The notes below the pieces were generated by a model. It had not been told where the DNA came from and ran no database searches. It worked only from the letters and a program-made list of their open reading frames with translations. A stretch of DNA of 64,000 nucleotides from Galeopsis tetrahit (lineage: Eukaryota; Streptophyta; Magnoliopsida; Lamiales; Lamiaceae), in NCBI GenBank assembly GCA_963675135.1, contig OY776120.1, positions 21,728,001-21,792,000 on the forward strand. Reading direction: 5' to 3'. Below are positions 1 through 11,916 of this stretch, one piece after another (position 1 is the first letter of the stretch; every line of letters begins with the position of its first letter). Both the position numbers and the translations under genes were made by a program.

Positions 1-302
1 CCTGCTTTAGGCCATCTTCAATCTGGGACTCCATCAGTCAAGTAGGTATACAAGCACCTTGCTTAACTGGTCTTCAAGGATCTCCTAGTCTTCATGTCTT
101 CTACTCTTCTCATCTTGAGAAAGCGCATGTAAGCCGGGACTGTGCTGATCAGCTGATATCTATACAGTTGATCACACAAGACTAGTCTAAGCTGTTCTAT
201 ACAAAGTCAGCTGATCCTATTACATTTATAAACTCTAAGTGTTTTGGCCATCAAAACAATTCTAACATCAAGTGGGGCTTAGGGTGAATTTATATCCCAA
301 CA
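1..302 (-). repeat. 3' LTR of element A (partial)
   Basis: Bases 1-302 match 13071-13372 with two substitutions. On the minus strand the LTR begins at 302 with TGTTGGGATATAAATTC, so only its U3 start is present. The polypurine tract abuts it at 303. Confidence 0.95.
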
Positions 303-316
303 ATTTCCCCCTTTTT
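303..316 (-). promoter_or_regulatory. 3' polypurine tract of element A
   Basis: The minus strand reads AAAAAGGGGGAAAT immediately before the LTR start TGTTGG. This is the plus-strand primer site of reverse transcription. Its upstream flank is TGGCTTCATC, which recurs in the other elements. Confidence 0.9.
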
Positions 317-527
317 GATGAAGCCAAAACTATATATGATAAATGCTCTTAATAAGATAAGATAGGAGTTTATAAACTTCATAAAAACTGAAGTATCTGA
401 TGAAGACAATGAGAGTTTGTCTTGAAAGCTAAGAGAACTAAACTTGAATATATATAGAGCTTTTACAGATTACAAGTAATAGTTTCTTTAAAACTTTGAA
501 AGTGGTCTTCATCAGGTCTTCTGATCT

Positions 528-3500
528 TCAGATGCGGAAAGCAAGGTACAGACGAGATCGAACTTCTTCCATGTGCTGCAGGTCTGTAACATTCTCCTCT
601 TCATAGATCTTCTCTAGGATCCTTTTGACTTCAATTAAGTCTGTTCTTCCAGAATCCAGAGTGGGAGGATCCCATTTGGGTTCTTCAGGAGTTAGGATTC
701 TGCAGTTGTCAAGTTCGTCTTGACTACTTCTTTCCAGAACTCTTGATCTTCAATGTTCATGAATTGATTGAACTAGAAGAATTCATCTTCATAGGTTGGG
801 AGAGGGCCAAATTTTCTTACAATGTGATGTTGAATTTGCCATTTCTTCTTCAGAGGGTACCACCTTGGTAGCTCATCTTGAAGGGCTAAATAATCCACAT
901 AGTTGCTATCAAACACCGGAACTTTATCTTTCTGTGCTAGAGCATTTTCTTTCAATGCTTTGTCCTTGAGAGCTTTCCTGAGTTTGGCTATCTTCCTGTC
1001 AAATTTGGCTTTGACTGCTTTCGCATCTTTTAGCTTCTTTTGCTTAAGCTCTTGAGCTTCAAGCTCTTTTCTTTTCTTCAACTCTAAAGCCTCTTTCTCT
1101 TCTGCAGTAGGCTCTGCTGGAGTTGACTTCTTGCTTGACTTCTGAGCTTGCTCATCTGCTTGCTCATCTGCCTTCCTTTTCCTAGTCATCCTCTTCTCAG
1201 GAACTTGTTCTGTAGAGGCAGTGATCTGCAGACTTTTGGCAGGAGCTTGAGTGGGAGCTTGGATGTCTTCTTGAGCAATTTCTTTGCCTTTGCCTTGCTT
1301 GCTCTTGATTTTTCTTGATAAACCACCCAAGGTTTCATTCAGCTCATCTTGAGATACTACCATTACAGTTTGCTGTGCAGTAGCCTTCTCTAGAGCTTTT
1401 ATCAATACATCTTCCCCCTTTTTGGCTTCAGCAAGTGCAGCCGCAAAAGGCTTCATGGCATTCAGAATCTCCACTCTAAGAGTTTGTTGAAGAGCCATGG
1501 CATTGACTTTGCCAATATGGGTCAGATGAGTGATGCTATGGTCTAGAATCTGAGCATGAGAGTTGGAGGAGGAGGCAGCTTCTAGTTTAGCTGTAAGTGC
1601 TTCCAATTTGGTTGCTGTCTCCTTCAGCTGAGTCTGAAGCTTCTCATTCTCTGCTGTAACTGATTGGAGAAGAGTACGACCTTCAGTAGCTCTTGCTTCA
1701 GCATCTTCAATTCTTTTCTTGTAGGTGTTTTCCATGCGGTCAACCTCATTAGTGTAGAGGTCAGCAAATCTGGTGGAATAGTCACCTGCTTTCTTCAGAA
1801 TGCTGGTCAGATACTCACTTATCTGATTGTGAAGTGAATCTCCAAACTTATCTTCAATGTCAATGATCTGGTCATGAAGACGAGTTCTCTGCTCCTTAAC
1901 AGCCTTTTCAACATATCTTCCAAGCCGTAGGCCTAAACCCTTCTCAAAGTGTAGGTCTATTGCAGCCTTGACCTGTGAGCATATGTCTGCTGTATAGTCA
2001 GCTGTTGAAGTAGAAGTTGAGGCAGTACCTTGAGGCTTTGGATGAACAATCAGGGCTTTGCCTCTTCCTTCAGCTGAAAGGTACTCTTCATTGAGAAATG
2101 AGGTAGTGGCCTTAACCAGGTGGGACATGATGGTGTCTCCTTTGTCAATGAAGTGAGTTAGAGTATCCTTAGGCATGAAGTGATCAGGAATAGTGATTAC
2201 TTCTCTTTCAATCTCGGTTCTGTCAGCTGGTTCAGCTGAGTTTCCGCAGGAACGGACGCAGCTGAGTCATTCACTTTTGTTGTGTCAGCTGTCGGCTGAC
2301 CTGATATGCCTTCTGGGATAGAGGTACCATTAGTTGGAATTCCTAGAATCCTATGGCATACTGCTGTAAAGGCTTCTTCGGGCAGCAGTTGAGCAAAAGA
2401 TTTAACTTGAGCAACTTCTTTTTGCTCCATTTCCCAGTCGAGGAAATTAGCTTTTCCTCTAATTCCTTCCATGAACTCAATAAGGTCATCCACATCATCT
2501 CTCCTGAGTTCAATCCAGGTGCAGATTCTGAGAACTTGTTCAAACTGAACTGATTCCTCATCAATACCAGGAATAGTAGACTTGAGCAGGTTTGCTATCT
2601 TCATCCTCATTATCTTCTCCCTTGTGCACATAGGATAGTGTACCATTCCGTACTGAGGTCGAGAGGGACCAGCTTGAGCCAGGTCTGCTGGTGCCATGTC
2701 TTCTGGAACAGAAGAAACAATGATGGTAGGGGTTTGAGTATTTGGGGTAGTTTCCTCTGCTGTGTGAGTATCAGCAGGGATTTGGGAAGTGATATGTTCT
2801 TGATCTTCAGTGGTCTGTTCATCAGCAGGGTTTTGAGTCTGCTGGTCTGGTATAGTATCTTCATGAAGATCAATAGAAGGTTGAACCTATAGATCTTGGA
2901 CATCTGCTGTGTGAATGTCAGCAGGGGTGTTGGATGGAATCTGAGTTTGATCATCAGAGATCTGTGATTGGGTGTCTGCTGTTTGAACATCAGCAGGGAT
3001 AGGCAATAGTGATTCAGGGGTTGAAGTAGGTTGAGCTTGTTCCTCTGCTGTGTGAGTATCAGCAGGGATTTGGATATCAGTGTTTGAGTGTTCAGATGGG
3101 TTGGAATCATCAAAGGGGTTGAAGGATGCAATCGGAGCTATTAACATGGGAGTAGGAAGCCTCGATTTCTTGGACTTTTTGTTGAAGGAAGAATTATTCT
3201 TCTTTCTCTTCTGACCCTTTGACAATTTAGGAGTAAGAGTGGGAGAGGGTTTAGAGGTACATGCCTTCTTCAAGGGAGAGGCAGTGGGAGTGGCATCTGA
3301 ATCAGATGGGGAGATGAGCCCTGATCTGATTAGATATCGTCTTTGTGCTAAGGTCTGATTGTCATCATCATCATCATCCTCAGCAGCCTTCTTCTGAGCC
3401 TCTTCTTTGGTTGGCTCCTCTTCTTCTTCAGCAGAGTCATGATCAGACTCTTGTGCTGCCTTCTCAGCCAACAGCTTCCTCTTCTCTTCTTTCAACCTTT

Positions 3501-4290
3501 CTGCCTCAGCAAGAGCTTCCTTTCTCAAATAATATTTGGAGATGTGAAAGGTCTTATGAGGTCCCATCTTGTACTTCTTTGGGAGAATATCTGGAAGGAT
3601 GATGCTCAGCTTGTTGACAAAGCTGACTGTAGCTGCTACCTTCCATACCTTCGATTGTAAGTCCAAAGTGACTTTCTTTGCCTCAAGGGCAATTCTTTCT
3701 AAGAATAGTCCTTGCCAGTCTCCATCGATCTGATCCCAGATTGCAGCCATTACTCGAACCTTTAAAGTAGTAACAGCATCATGACTGAATGTGTTACCAA
3801 GTAACATCTTTCCTGCAATATCCATCAAGGTTTGGAATTTTGGTTCAAGTTGGGATTTCTTGAGCCCAATTGCATCAGTAGCCTTGATTTTTCCACCAGT
3901 AAACATCTCCATATACTCCTTTTCTCTATTCATGATGTAGTTGGAGATATTTATTTTCCCCTTTGACAGGCCAAACAATTCCTGAAGGATTTCCCTTGTA
4001 ACCTTGACTTTGTGTCCACCCATGACACTTTCAACATGAGAACCCTTCATCACAACGTTTGCATAGAATGCCAGTACGTCTTGTTCATAAACATTAGTTG
4101 GAGCTGCTTCCAGAAAGTTTCTGAGTTTAAGATTGACGCACCTAAGCAATATCTCCTTGTTCTCATCTGTGTGTTTGCCTTTGAAAAATAGAGCATTCTC
4201 CGTAAAAATCTTCCCTTCCTTGGACCACTTTGCAGCATCCAAGGTGCCAGTGCTCTTGGTCTTCTCGTCGTAAATTTCAATGATTGCCAT
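528..4290 (-). pseudogene. Element A ORF2: large extra 3' gene (env-like position), broken
   Basis: Starts at ATG 4290 and ends at TGA 528-530, about 1250 codons. The N-terminal ~250 residues (conserved FFKGKHTDENKEIL, FYANVV, VTREILQE, MDIAGKMLLG) align with the first part of ORF2 in B, D and E and resemble the 'putative plant transposon protein' type of domain; that match is inference. Next come an acidic, basic and proline-rich low-complexity part with repeats of IPAD.HTA, a second conserved block (YPMCTREK...RICTW...DWEMEQKE, 2640-2420), a coiled coil with Glu/Lys runs, and a C-terminal block ending LAFRI. I see no clear signal peptide or membrane segment. Breaks: TAG near 2887, frameshift near 2200-2215, TAG at 773-775, frameshift near 700. 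Confidence 0.8.
1411..1426 (-). promoter_or_regulatory. Internal PPT-like tract inside ORF2 of A
   Basis: The minus strand reads GAAGCCAAAAAGGGGGAAG, encoding Glu-Ala-Lys-Lys-Gly-Glu. The purine core is identical to the 3' PPT, and the same tract sits at the same codons in B, D and E. Confidence 0.55.
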
Positions 4291-6093
4291 AGTAGAGTTT
4301 GAATGTTAGGGTTTGAGAGCTTGAAAGAAATTTGCAGAACGAGAGAGAGAGTATTGAGAGTATTTGAGTAATATGAGCGACAGGATTTGGAAGAGTTTTT
4401 AAGGGTGTGAATATATACTCCAGAAAATTTTGATCTAACGGTCAGATTTGGGTTTAATTTGGAGTAGAGCCCAAGATTTCCTTCTTTGATTTCTTAAATT
4501 TTCCGGCTGATTTTGCCATGTGGCAATATTTGATTTGCTGGCAATATGGTACTTGAGTATTAATGACATCATTACCAAAAATAGCCGTTGTGACTAATTT
4601 ATGGTAAGAATTGATCATCAAGGCCGTTTTCTATAAGAGAATTGCATTCCTTATATAAGCCAATTTGTTTAATTACATTCAAGAATAAATATAGAATGAA
4701 TTACATGATCAAGACTAGTCATTATACTCTAAATTGAAGTGATTTGGTCAGCAGAGTGAGGTCTTCTGAGTTCTTCAAGATGTCTGCTGATTTTCCGTGA
4801 AAAGTCTTCTGGTCAGTTGAGTTGGTCTTCTGATCAGCTGAGTAGAGGAAACGGTGTTTGCTGTGATGATCCAACCTGGATGGATCCTTCCAGCTTTATT
4901 GTGAGTGATTATCCAACCTGGTTTGATGGATCTTTCAGCTCCTTCTTTAAATCAAGTGGGACTAGCGTAGACAAAATCCCACTGATTTAAATGCTTCTCA
5001 CCATCGGATGTTCCTCACCATCAGATGGGATGTAGCATCTAATGTGTTCTTGTTGTATTTCTTCGCTTCTCTTGAAGGGGAAGGAAGATTGATAGGTGCT
5101 TCAATGGAGTCGAAGAGAGGGCCATGGACTCAGCCTTCATGTTCTGTTTAGACACAGTAGCTTTTGATAACAAGCTCTCCATGTAGAACTTCCTTCTGGA
5201 GAAGAAGCTCTGCTTGCTTGCTACTTTGTCCTCTGCATCTCTTCCTCCTTTAGCTTTCAACAAGAACGTCTCTTCTTCCTTTAGCTTTCATGAGCATACT
5301 CATGTTGAGTAAGCCATGTAAGTAGATCTGCATCATCTTCATTTTCTGGACAAATCTTCATCTCCTTCACCCAAGATTTTGGTTGAAGAATGATCTCCAT
5401 TCCATCTCTTCTTTCAATTGTCTCCATTCCTGAAATAAGAATAGTGTTAGATGATTTGTGTTCTTAGGTGTTCTCATAACTCCTCATTTTATAGGGGTAG
5501 AAATGAGGTAGTGGAGAGAAAGATGACAAAACTATAGAGGTGATAGGTCTGAATTTCTGAAATGTGATTTCTTAAGATCAGCAGTGAGATTCTTGATCCA
5601 AGGGTGCACATTTAAGGAATTCAGACTTTATCTAATGGAATGCAGAAATTATAAAATTTTGACCATGAGTTATTTGAAATCCGTACAGTGCATGCATACT
5701 GTTGAGTCGGTGAGGATGGCGTATTAATCCAGCCAAGTATGACTCAGTAGTATACTGTATGTATGTATATGAATAAAGTATTTTATGAAGAATAGTTTAT
5801 TAATATACATACTTATACATTGCTTAGAGTAAAGAGATCAAATAACTTTGTTCAGATCTGCTGTATGTATGTATATATATACTATGCAATGCAGATTTTA
5901 GAGTATTTCATCAAGGATTCTTAAGGTATCATTGATTCCCCCTTGATTAGATAACTCTATGTTTTCCCTCAGCTTTATTTGTCTTCATTGGGAAAGAACT
6001 TACCTGGAGATGAGGGTGTCTATTCACCTCATCTGATCCTCCTAGTCTGTTGCAAGATGTATCAGCTGAGGTCTTCAGCTGATCTTGTGCTCT
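4291..6093 (-). other. Element A pol-ORF2 spacer, non-coding
   Basis: About 1.8 kb without a convincing gene. It should act as the ORF2 leader; no clear TATA box was pinned down. A PPT-like AAGGGGGAATCA (minus strand, 5932-5946) lies just 3' of pol, where B, D and E also have one. Two imperfect repeats of ATCCAACCTGG lie at 4864-4941, two copies of CCTTTAGCTTTCA at 5242-5290, and AT-rich GTATGTATATA runs at 5755-5885. Short open frames here have no similarity I recognise. Confidence 0.7.
5932..5946 (-). promoter_or_regulatory. Post-pol PPT-like tract of A
   Basis: The minus strand reads TCAAGGGGGAATCA, 150 bp past the pol stop. It is the counterpart of 19330 (B), 31402 (E) and 42449 (D). Confidence 0.55.
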
Positions 6094-9000
6094 TCATGTG
6101 CTTGGGTCCAAGAGTCCTAAGCTATAGCATAGGGTCTTGAATCTTTCTTCAGCTAGGGGCTTAGTCAAGATGTCTGCTCTTTGGATATCTGTGTGAATTT
6201 TCTCCATCTTGATGTCCTTCTTTTCAAGGTGATCTCTTATAAAATGGTGTCGAATGTCGACATGCTTGCACCTTGTGTGGAGGACTGGATTTTGAGTGAT
6301 GGCAATGGCACTGCTGCTGTCACAAAAAATAGGGACTTCTCTTGCCTCTACATTGTAATCTTTGAGTTGTTGAACTAGCCAAAGTAGCTGACTACAACAA
6401 CTTCCAGCTGCCATATATTCTGCTTCAGTGGTGGATGTTGCAACTGAGGTTTGTTTCTTAGAGAACCATGATATCAACTTGCTGCCTAGAAATTGACAGG
6501 TTCCTGATGTGGATTTCCTATCAATTCTGCATCCTCCATAGTCTGAGTCAGAATAGCCACTTAATTCTAGATTGTCATCAGCAGGGTACCATAGACCTAG
6601 GTTGACTGATCCTTTTAGGTAATTGAGAATCTTCCTTGCTGCTTCTAGATGACTTTGCTTTGGGTTTGCTTGAAACCTAGCACATACTCCTACAGCAAAT
6701 GTTATGTCTGGTCTGCTGGCTGTAAGGTATAGTAGAGATCCAATCAGTGCTCTATATTCAGCTTGATCAACTGCCTTTCCGGACTCATCTGGTTCCATTT
6801 TGAAAGATGTCATCATAGGAATCCTTGCAGTCTTGCTTTGTAGAGCTTTGAATCTTTCTAGCAGACTCTTGGTATACTTGGACTGGTTGATGAAGATCCC
6901 TTCTGGACTCTGCTTGACTTGAAGTCCTAGGAAATAGTTCATCTCACCCATCATGCTCATTTCGAATTTTCCTTGCATAAGTTCAGAGAACTTTTTGCAC
7001 ATTTCTTGATTGGGTGATCCAAATATAATGTCATCTACATATATTTGTACCATTAGAATGTCTTCTCCTTCTTGTATTCTGAAGAGAGTTCTATCAACTT
7101 TGCCTTTTGTATATCCATTGTCAAGTAGGAATTGTGACAATGTGTCATACCAAGCTCTAGGGGCTTGTTTTAGACCATGGAGAGCCTTCTTCAGTCGATA
7201 TACTTGATCACCTTTTTCAAATCCTGGAGGCTGCTCTACATATACTTCTTCTACCAGAATACCATTTAGAAAAGCACTTTTGACATCCATTTGGTATACT
7301 TTGAAGCCCATAAATGATGCATAGGCTAGAAATAGTCGAATGGCTTCTAATCTGGCTACTGGAGCAAAAGTTTCATCATAGTCAATTCCTTCAGATTGTG
7401 AATATCCTTTTGCAACTAGCCTTGCTTTATTTCTAGTTATTACATCATGTTCATCCTTCTTGTTCTTGAATACCCACTTTGTTCCTACTACGTTGTGGTT
7501 TTCAGGTCGATCTACCAATTCCCAGACTTCATTTATTTCGAATTGGTTTAGTTCCTCTTGCATAGCAGTGATCCAATTGCTATCAGTCATTGCTTCTTCT
7601 ATGTCAGCTGGCTCAATGTTGGAGAGGAAAGCACACCAGCAGAACATAGATGATTGAGAATTCTGATTCAGTTGTCTTCTTGTCTTGACACCTGATTCTG
7701 CTCCTCCTAAGATGAGGTTTGATGGATGATTGTTCCTCCATGTATGTCTTACAGGAGTATCTGCATTAGATGAACTTGGATTCTCATCTGTTCTATTGTC
7801 ATCAAGAGGATTGACTTGATTTGGTCGATCATCATCTGTATCTTGAGTATCAAAGAGATCATTCCCCCTTGCATTTGGGATTGTTGCATGTTGATTGTGG
7901 ATAACTTGTTCAGCTTGAGTTTGAGATCTAGTGATTGGTCTGTGTGTTTTATCTTCCTCTGGTTCTTCAGGGAATGGTTCATTGACTTCAATAAATTCAT
8001 CAGACCTCTTCTTGATCACTAGTTTCTTCATCTGTTCTGCAGCTGAGGTTGTTTCTACTGCATTCTTTTCACAAGATTCATCAAAAACAACATGTGGTTT
8101 TCTTCCACAAGAAGGGTGCGTTTGTTGAATACTCTAAATGCTTTGCTAGTTGAGGAGTATCCCAAGAATATCCCCTCATCTGCTTTGGCATCAAAAGCAT
8201 TCAACTTACTTTTCCCATTGTTGTGAATGAAACACTTACAACCAAATATATGAAAGTAAGATACTCTAGGTTTTCTTCCTTTCCACAGTTCATATGGGGT
8301 TTTCTCAAGGATTTTGTGAATACCTGACCTGTTTTGAGTATGACAAGCTGTGTTGATAGCTTCTGCCCAAAGTTTCTTAGGAGTAGAGAATTCAGCAAGG
8401 AGTGTTCTTGCAGCTTCTTTGAGTGTTCTGACTCTTCTTTCAGCTACACCATTTTGTTGTGGTGTTCTTGCTGCACTTGTCTCATGCTGAATACCATTAG
8501 AAGTACAATATGCAATAATATAAGAGTTAATAAATTCAGTGCCTTTGTCACTTCTAATTTTCACAATAGGTTCTCCTTTCTCTACTTGGATCCTCTTTAA
8601 CAGTTCAGGAAGCTTCTGCTGAGTTTCACTCTTCTTGTATAAGAAGATAACCCAAGTAAACTTGGAGTAGTCATCTACAACAATAAGAGTGTATTTTCTT
8701 CCTGTTAGGGTGGTTGGACTGATTGGTCCAAAGAGATCCATGTGTAATAGTTCAAGAACTCTGCTGGTTGATGCTGTTTTCTTGGTCTTGAAGGAGACCT
8801 TTGTTTGCTTTCCTTGTTGACATGCATCACAGACCTGATCTTTACAGTAGAGTTCATTAGGCAGACCATCAACTAAGGATTCCCTTGCTAACTTGTTCAG
8901 AGTCTTAAAGTTCAGATGACTAAGTCGTTTGTGCCATAGCCAGCTGACATCTTTAGGGCTTTTCACAAGTAGACATGTATCCTTAGGACAGCTGTTCCAA

Positions 9001-9377
9001 TTTGCAAGATACATACTTCCCTTTCTAGATCATGTTAGAAGGTTTTGTTTTGTTCTTTTATCACTTATGAGACATTCATCTTTAGAGAATTTAACTGAAT
9101 AACCAGTGTCACAGAAATGAGAAACAGATAACAGATTAAACTTAAGACCTTCTACATATGATACATCATGTACCTCTATGTCACCATTTCTAAGGGTGCC
9201 ATATCCTTTTGTGTTACCGTGCGCGTTATCACCAAAGAAGACTTTTGGACCTTTCTTTTCTGTGTAGTTGGTCAGCAGGTCTTTGGTTCCAGTCATATGG
9301 GTTGAGCATCCACTATCTATGTACCATATCTCTCCTGCTAGACCTCCTTTTCTGTATAGGTCCTTCCTTTCCTGCAA
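6094..9377 (-). pseudogene. pol: Element A pol (protease, integrase, RT, RNase H), two breaks
   Basis: Copia order on the minus strand. Protease with active-site DSG in WYIDSGCSTHMTG (about 9320); GAG-pre-integrase and HHCC zinc part (LWHKRLSHLNFK...CDACQQGKQ); integrase core D,D35E (HMDLFGP, IRSDKGTEF, NGVAERR; about 8740-8420); a divergent linker (8050-7600); RT with SAFLNG and YVDD (about 7030-7044); RNase H (TEAEYMAAGSC, CDSSSAIAI), ending at 6094. Breaks: TGA near 9027-9029, where B and D keep the frame open, and a one-base deletion near 8104 just before the RT linker. All catalytic motifs are present. About 1095 codons in total, normal for copia pol. Confidence 0.93.
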
Positions 9378-11783
9378 GAAAGATTAAGTCTTAGGTACCC
9401 ATTTTGTTTTGGGTCCTTGGGTGTTAGTACTACCCTTGGGAACCCACATATACATTGGTCGTTTGAACAACCTTGAGCACTTGAGTTGTTTCCCTCGGGC
9501 ATCACAGAACCAAATCTTACCAGTTAACACCTTAGACTGATCTTATTTGTTGTTTGTGTCAGCTAAGTAATAGTCAAATGGTTTTCCTTTATAGGAGTGA
9601 ACTTACAATATCTTTTGACTAGTTACATTCGGCCTGGGTGCATTAGCTGGTCGATGCACACGATTATATGGACCATACTCTTCTGTTCTCACAATATCAT
9701 AAGAGATAGGGGGTGCAAAGAGGACAGATTTGTTTGAAGAAGATTTCTTCTTCTTGGCTGGAGCAGCATACAGCTGAGACTGTCTCAGACGAGATGGTAT
9801 AGGCTGTTTGCTGTTCCTCTGTATAGGTTTGGGGTTAACTTTTCTTTTACCATTTTTGGTGTTGGAATAGTTAGCCTTAGTTGGTACAGATGCCTTTTGG
9901 TTCATATTGAGTTCATTGTGTTTAGAACACTCACCCTGTTCATGTGTCTGAGTAGTGCACTTGTTAGGTGTACTACCCCTAGCTGGAGAGGATGTTGATG
10001 GATTAAGTTCATAGCCTAAACCCATCTTATTGCCATTTGATCTATAATATTCAGAGATACTTTCAATAGTAGTCGAGGCTTTATCGAATTCTGATATCTT
10101 TTGATCTAGGCATTCCTTCTCCTTTTCTAAGAGCTTGTGTGATTGGAAGAGATCATCGAACTTAGATTGTAGTATACGAAATTCTTTGGTTTCTAAGGCT
10201 TGAGTTTCTAACATCCCCTCATACAACTGAGTTGTTGTGGTATTTTCTTCCTTAAGAAGTTCCACTTCTTTGGTCAACCTTTCATTCATGGTGACTAACT
10301 CAGGGGTGTTATCAAACTTAACCTTTTTCAACTAAGCAATTTCTTTCCTTAAATCCTTATTCTCCTCTTCCACTTCTATAAAGGCTCTAGTGGCAATATC
10401 CAGATCACCTTTTACCTTTCTTAAAGATTGATAATAGGTGTCTTCTGATTCGCCTTCAGATGAGTTTATGTCATCTGTTTGTGAGAAAATAGGTGAATGG
10501 AAAGTAGTAGTATAAGAGTTTACCTCATTTTCTCCTATGGCCATCATAGCTAGATCGTCTGAATCATCTGAGTAGATTTGACAGTCTGGTGATGTAGGAA
10601 GTTCATCACTTTGATATTCAGATTCTTCAGTCAGCATTGCTTGCTTATCTGAATTTCTTCTCCTTGGCCTTCTTTCTTCTTTGTCATCCAGCTCAGGGCA
10701 TTCATAGACATAGTGTCCTGGTTTACGACAATTGAAGCATGCTCCAGGCTTTTGATTTGAATTGCCTTTCCTTGGAGGTGTGGCATCTCTTTTTCTGGAG
10801 CCTCGGCTGTCAGATGACTCCACATCCTTTCTAGGATGTCTTTCTGGTGTTCTTTCTCTGGAACCTCTGGAGGGTGATCTTGCTCTTCTATCTTTGTAGT
10901 TTCTATAGAACTTTCTATATTTGCTGTTGAGAGTGTTCATCCTTTCGAATCTCTTGATCATAAGAGCCATTTGTTCCTTCAGACTCATGTCTGATCCTTC
11001 ACAGTCTTCTGTTTTCAGAGATGTCTTGCCAGATGAGGTGCTTGCAGCTTTTGTATTTGCTGCCTTGAAAGCTACAGTCTTGGAAGTGGATGGAGTAGCA
11101 ATAGGTTCATCATTTTCTGAGTTTTCTTCTCTTTCAAGATCATATTCATGGGCTTTTAGATTCTGAAATAGAGTCTGTGCAGACCACTCCTTGATATCTT
11201 GAGTATCTTTGATGATGGTCTTCTTGAGTCTCCATTTCTTGGTTAGAGAGTCTAATATCTTTAGATTTTTCTCTCTATTTGTATATTTCTTGCCCAGAGC
11301 TTCTATCTCATTGATGATCTTGGTAAATCTATTGTCTAATTGATCAATAGAATCTTCTGGTTGCATTTTGAAATGTTCAAACTTCTTGACTGTTGTTGTC
11401 AACTTGCTCTCCTTAATCAGCTCGGTTCCTTCACAGAGGAGTGCTAGAGCATCCCACATTTCCTTAGCTGTTTCACAATTGATTACTTTTGCAATGTACT
11501 CATTTGGAAGAGTTTGCATGATGTAGTCTTGAGCAATGCTGTCAAGATTTGACTGCTTCATCTCTTCTGGTGTGAGATCCTTCATCGGCTTGGGGGCTAG
11601 TTCTCCAACTGGAACTTCTGGATCACCATTTGCAGTGTTGACTGCCATGATGGTGATTGGGCCTTCAGTGATTACTGACCACATCTTGTAGTGGACTGAT
11701 GTGAGATTCTTCCTCATCCTGATCTTCCAGTAATCATAATCCTCCACTGAAAACTTAGGCAACTTACGCATATTAGCACTCAT
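9378..11783 (-). pseudogene. gag: Element A gag (nucleocapsid with zinc knuckle), in-frame stops
   Basis: Starts at ATG 11783. The N-terminal part KLPKFSVEDYDYWKIRM begins the copia gag-polypeptide (UBN2/DUF4219-type) domain. A CCHC knuckle C-F-N-C...GHY..EC lies at about 10697-10740, flanked by Arg/Ser-rich and acidic Ser/Asp-rich stretches. A coiled coil follows (10380-10080), then a C-terminal block with MYMWVPKGSTN near 9440. An in-frame TAG at 10332-10334, where B has an ordinary codon in the same run, and stops near 9600 and 9540 interrupt it. Gag and pol lie in the same frame here, separated by a TAA near 9382; in B and D the frames differ. Confidence 0.88.
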
Positions 11784-11902
11784 GCTGTATGAGTTTTCGA
11801 AAACAAGTTTTTTTCAAAAGAAAAAGATCTGTTTAAGAGGACTACAGAGAGACTCCCTCAAGTCTTCTGATAATCTAGAGACAGTAGTCCGTTAGAACCA
11901 CT

Positions 11903-11914
11903 GCTCTGATACCA
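11903..11914 (-). other. Primer binding site of A (initiator tRNA-Met)
   Basis: The minus strand reads TGGTATCAGAGC, the usual complement of plant initiator tRNA-Met 3' end, two bases after the 5' LTR. Confidence 0.92.
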
Positions 11915-11916
11915 CT

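Noticed and set aside
5039..5263. 74-codon frame in the spacer of A
   Set aside because: No similarity to ORF2, gag or pol of any element here; overlaps simple repeats.
9378..9602. GTAAGT at 9602-9597 and TTCTTGCAG near 9376 as an intron in A gag
   Set aside because: Removing it would delete conserved gag C-terminal coding sequence, and the joined phase does not match pol.
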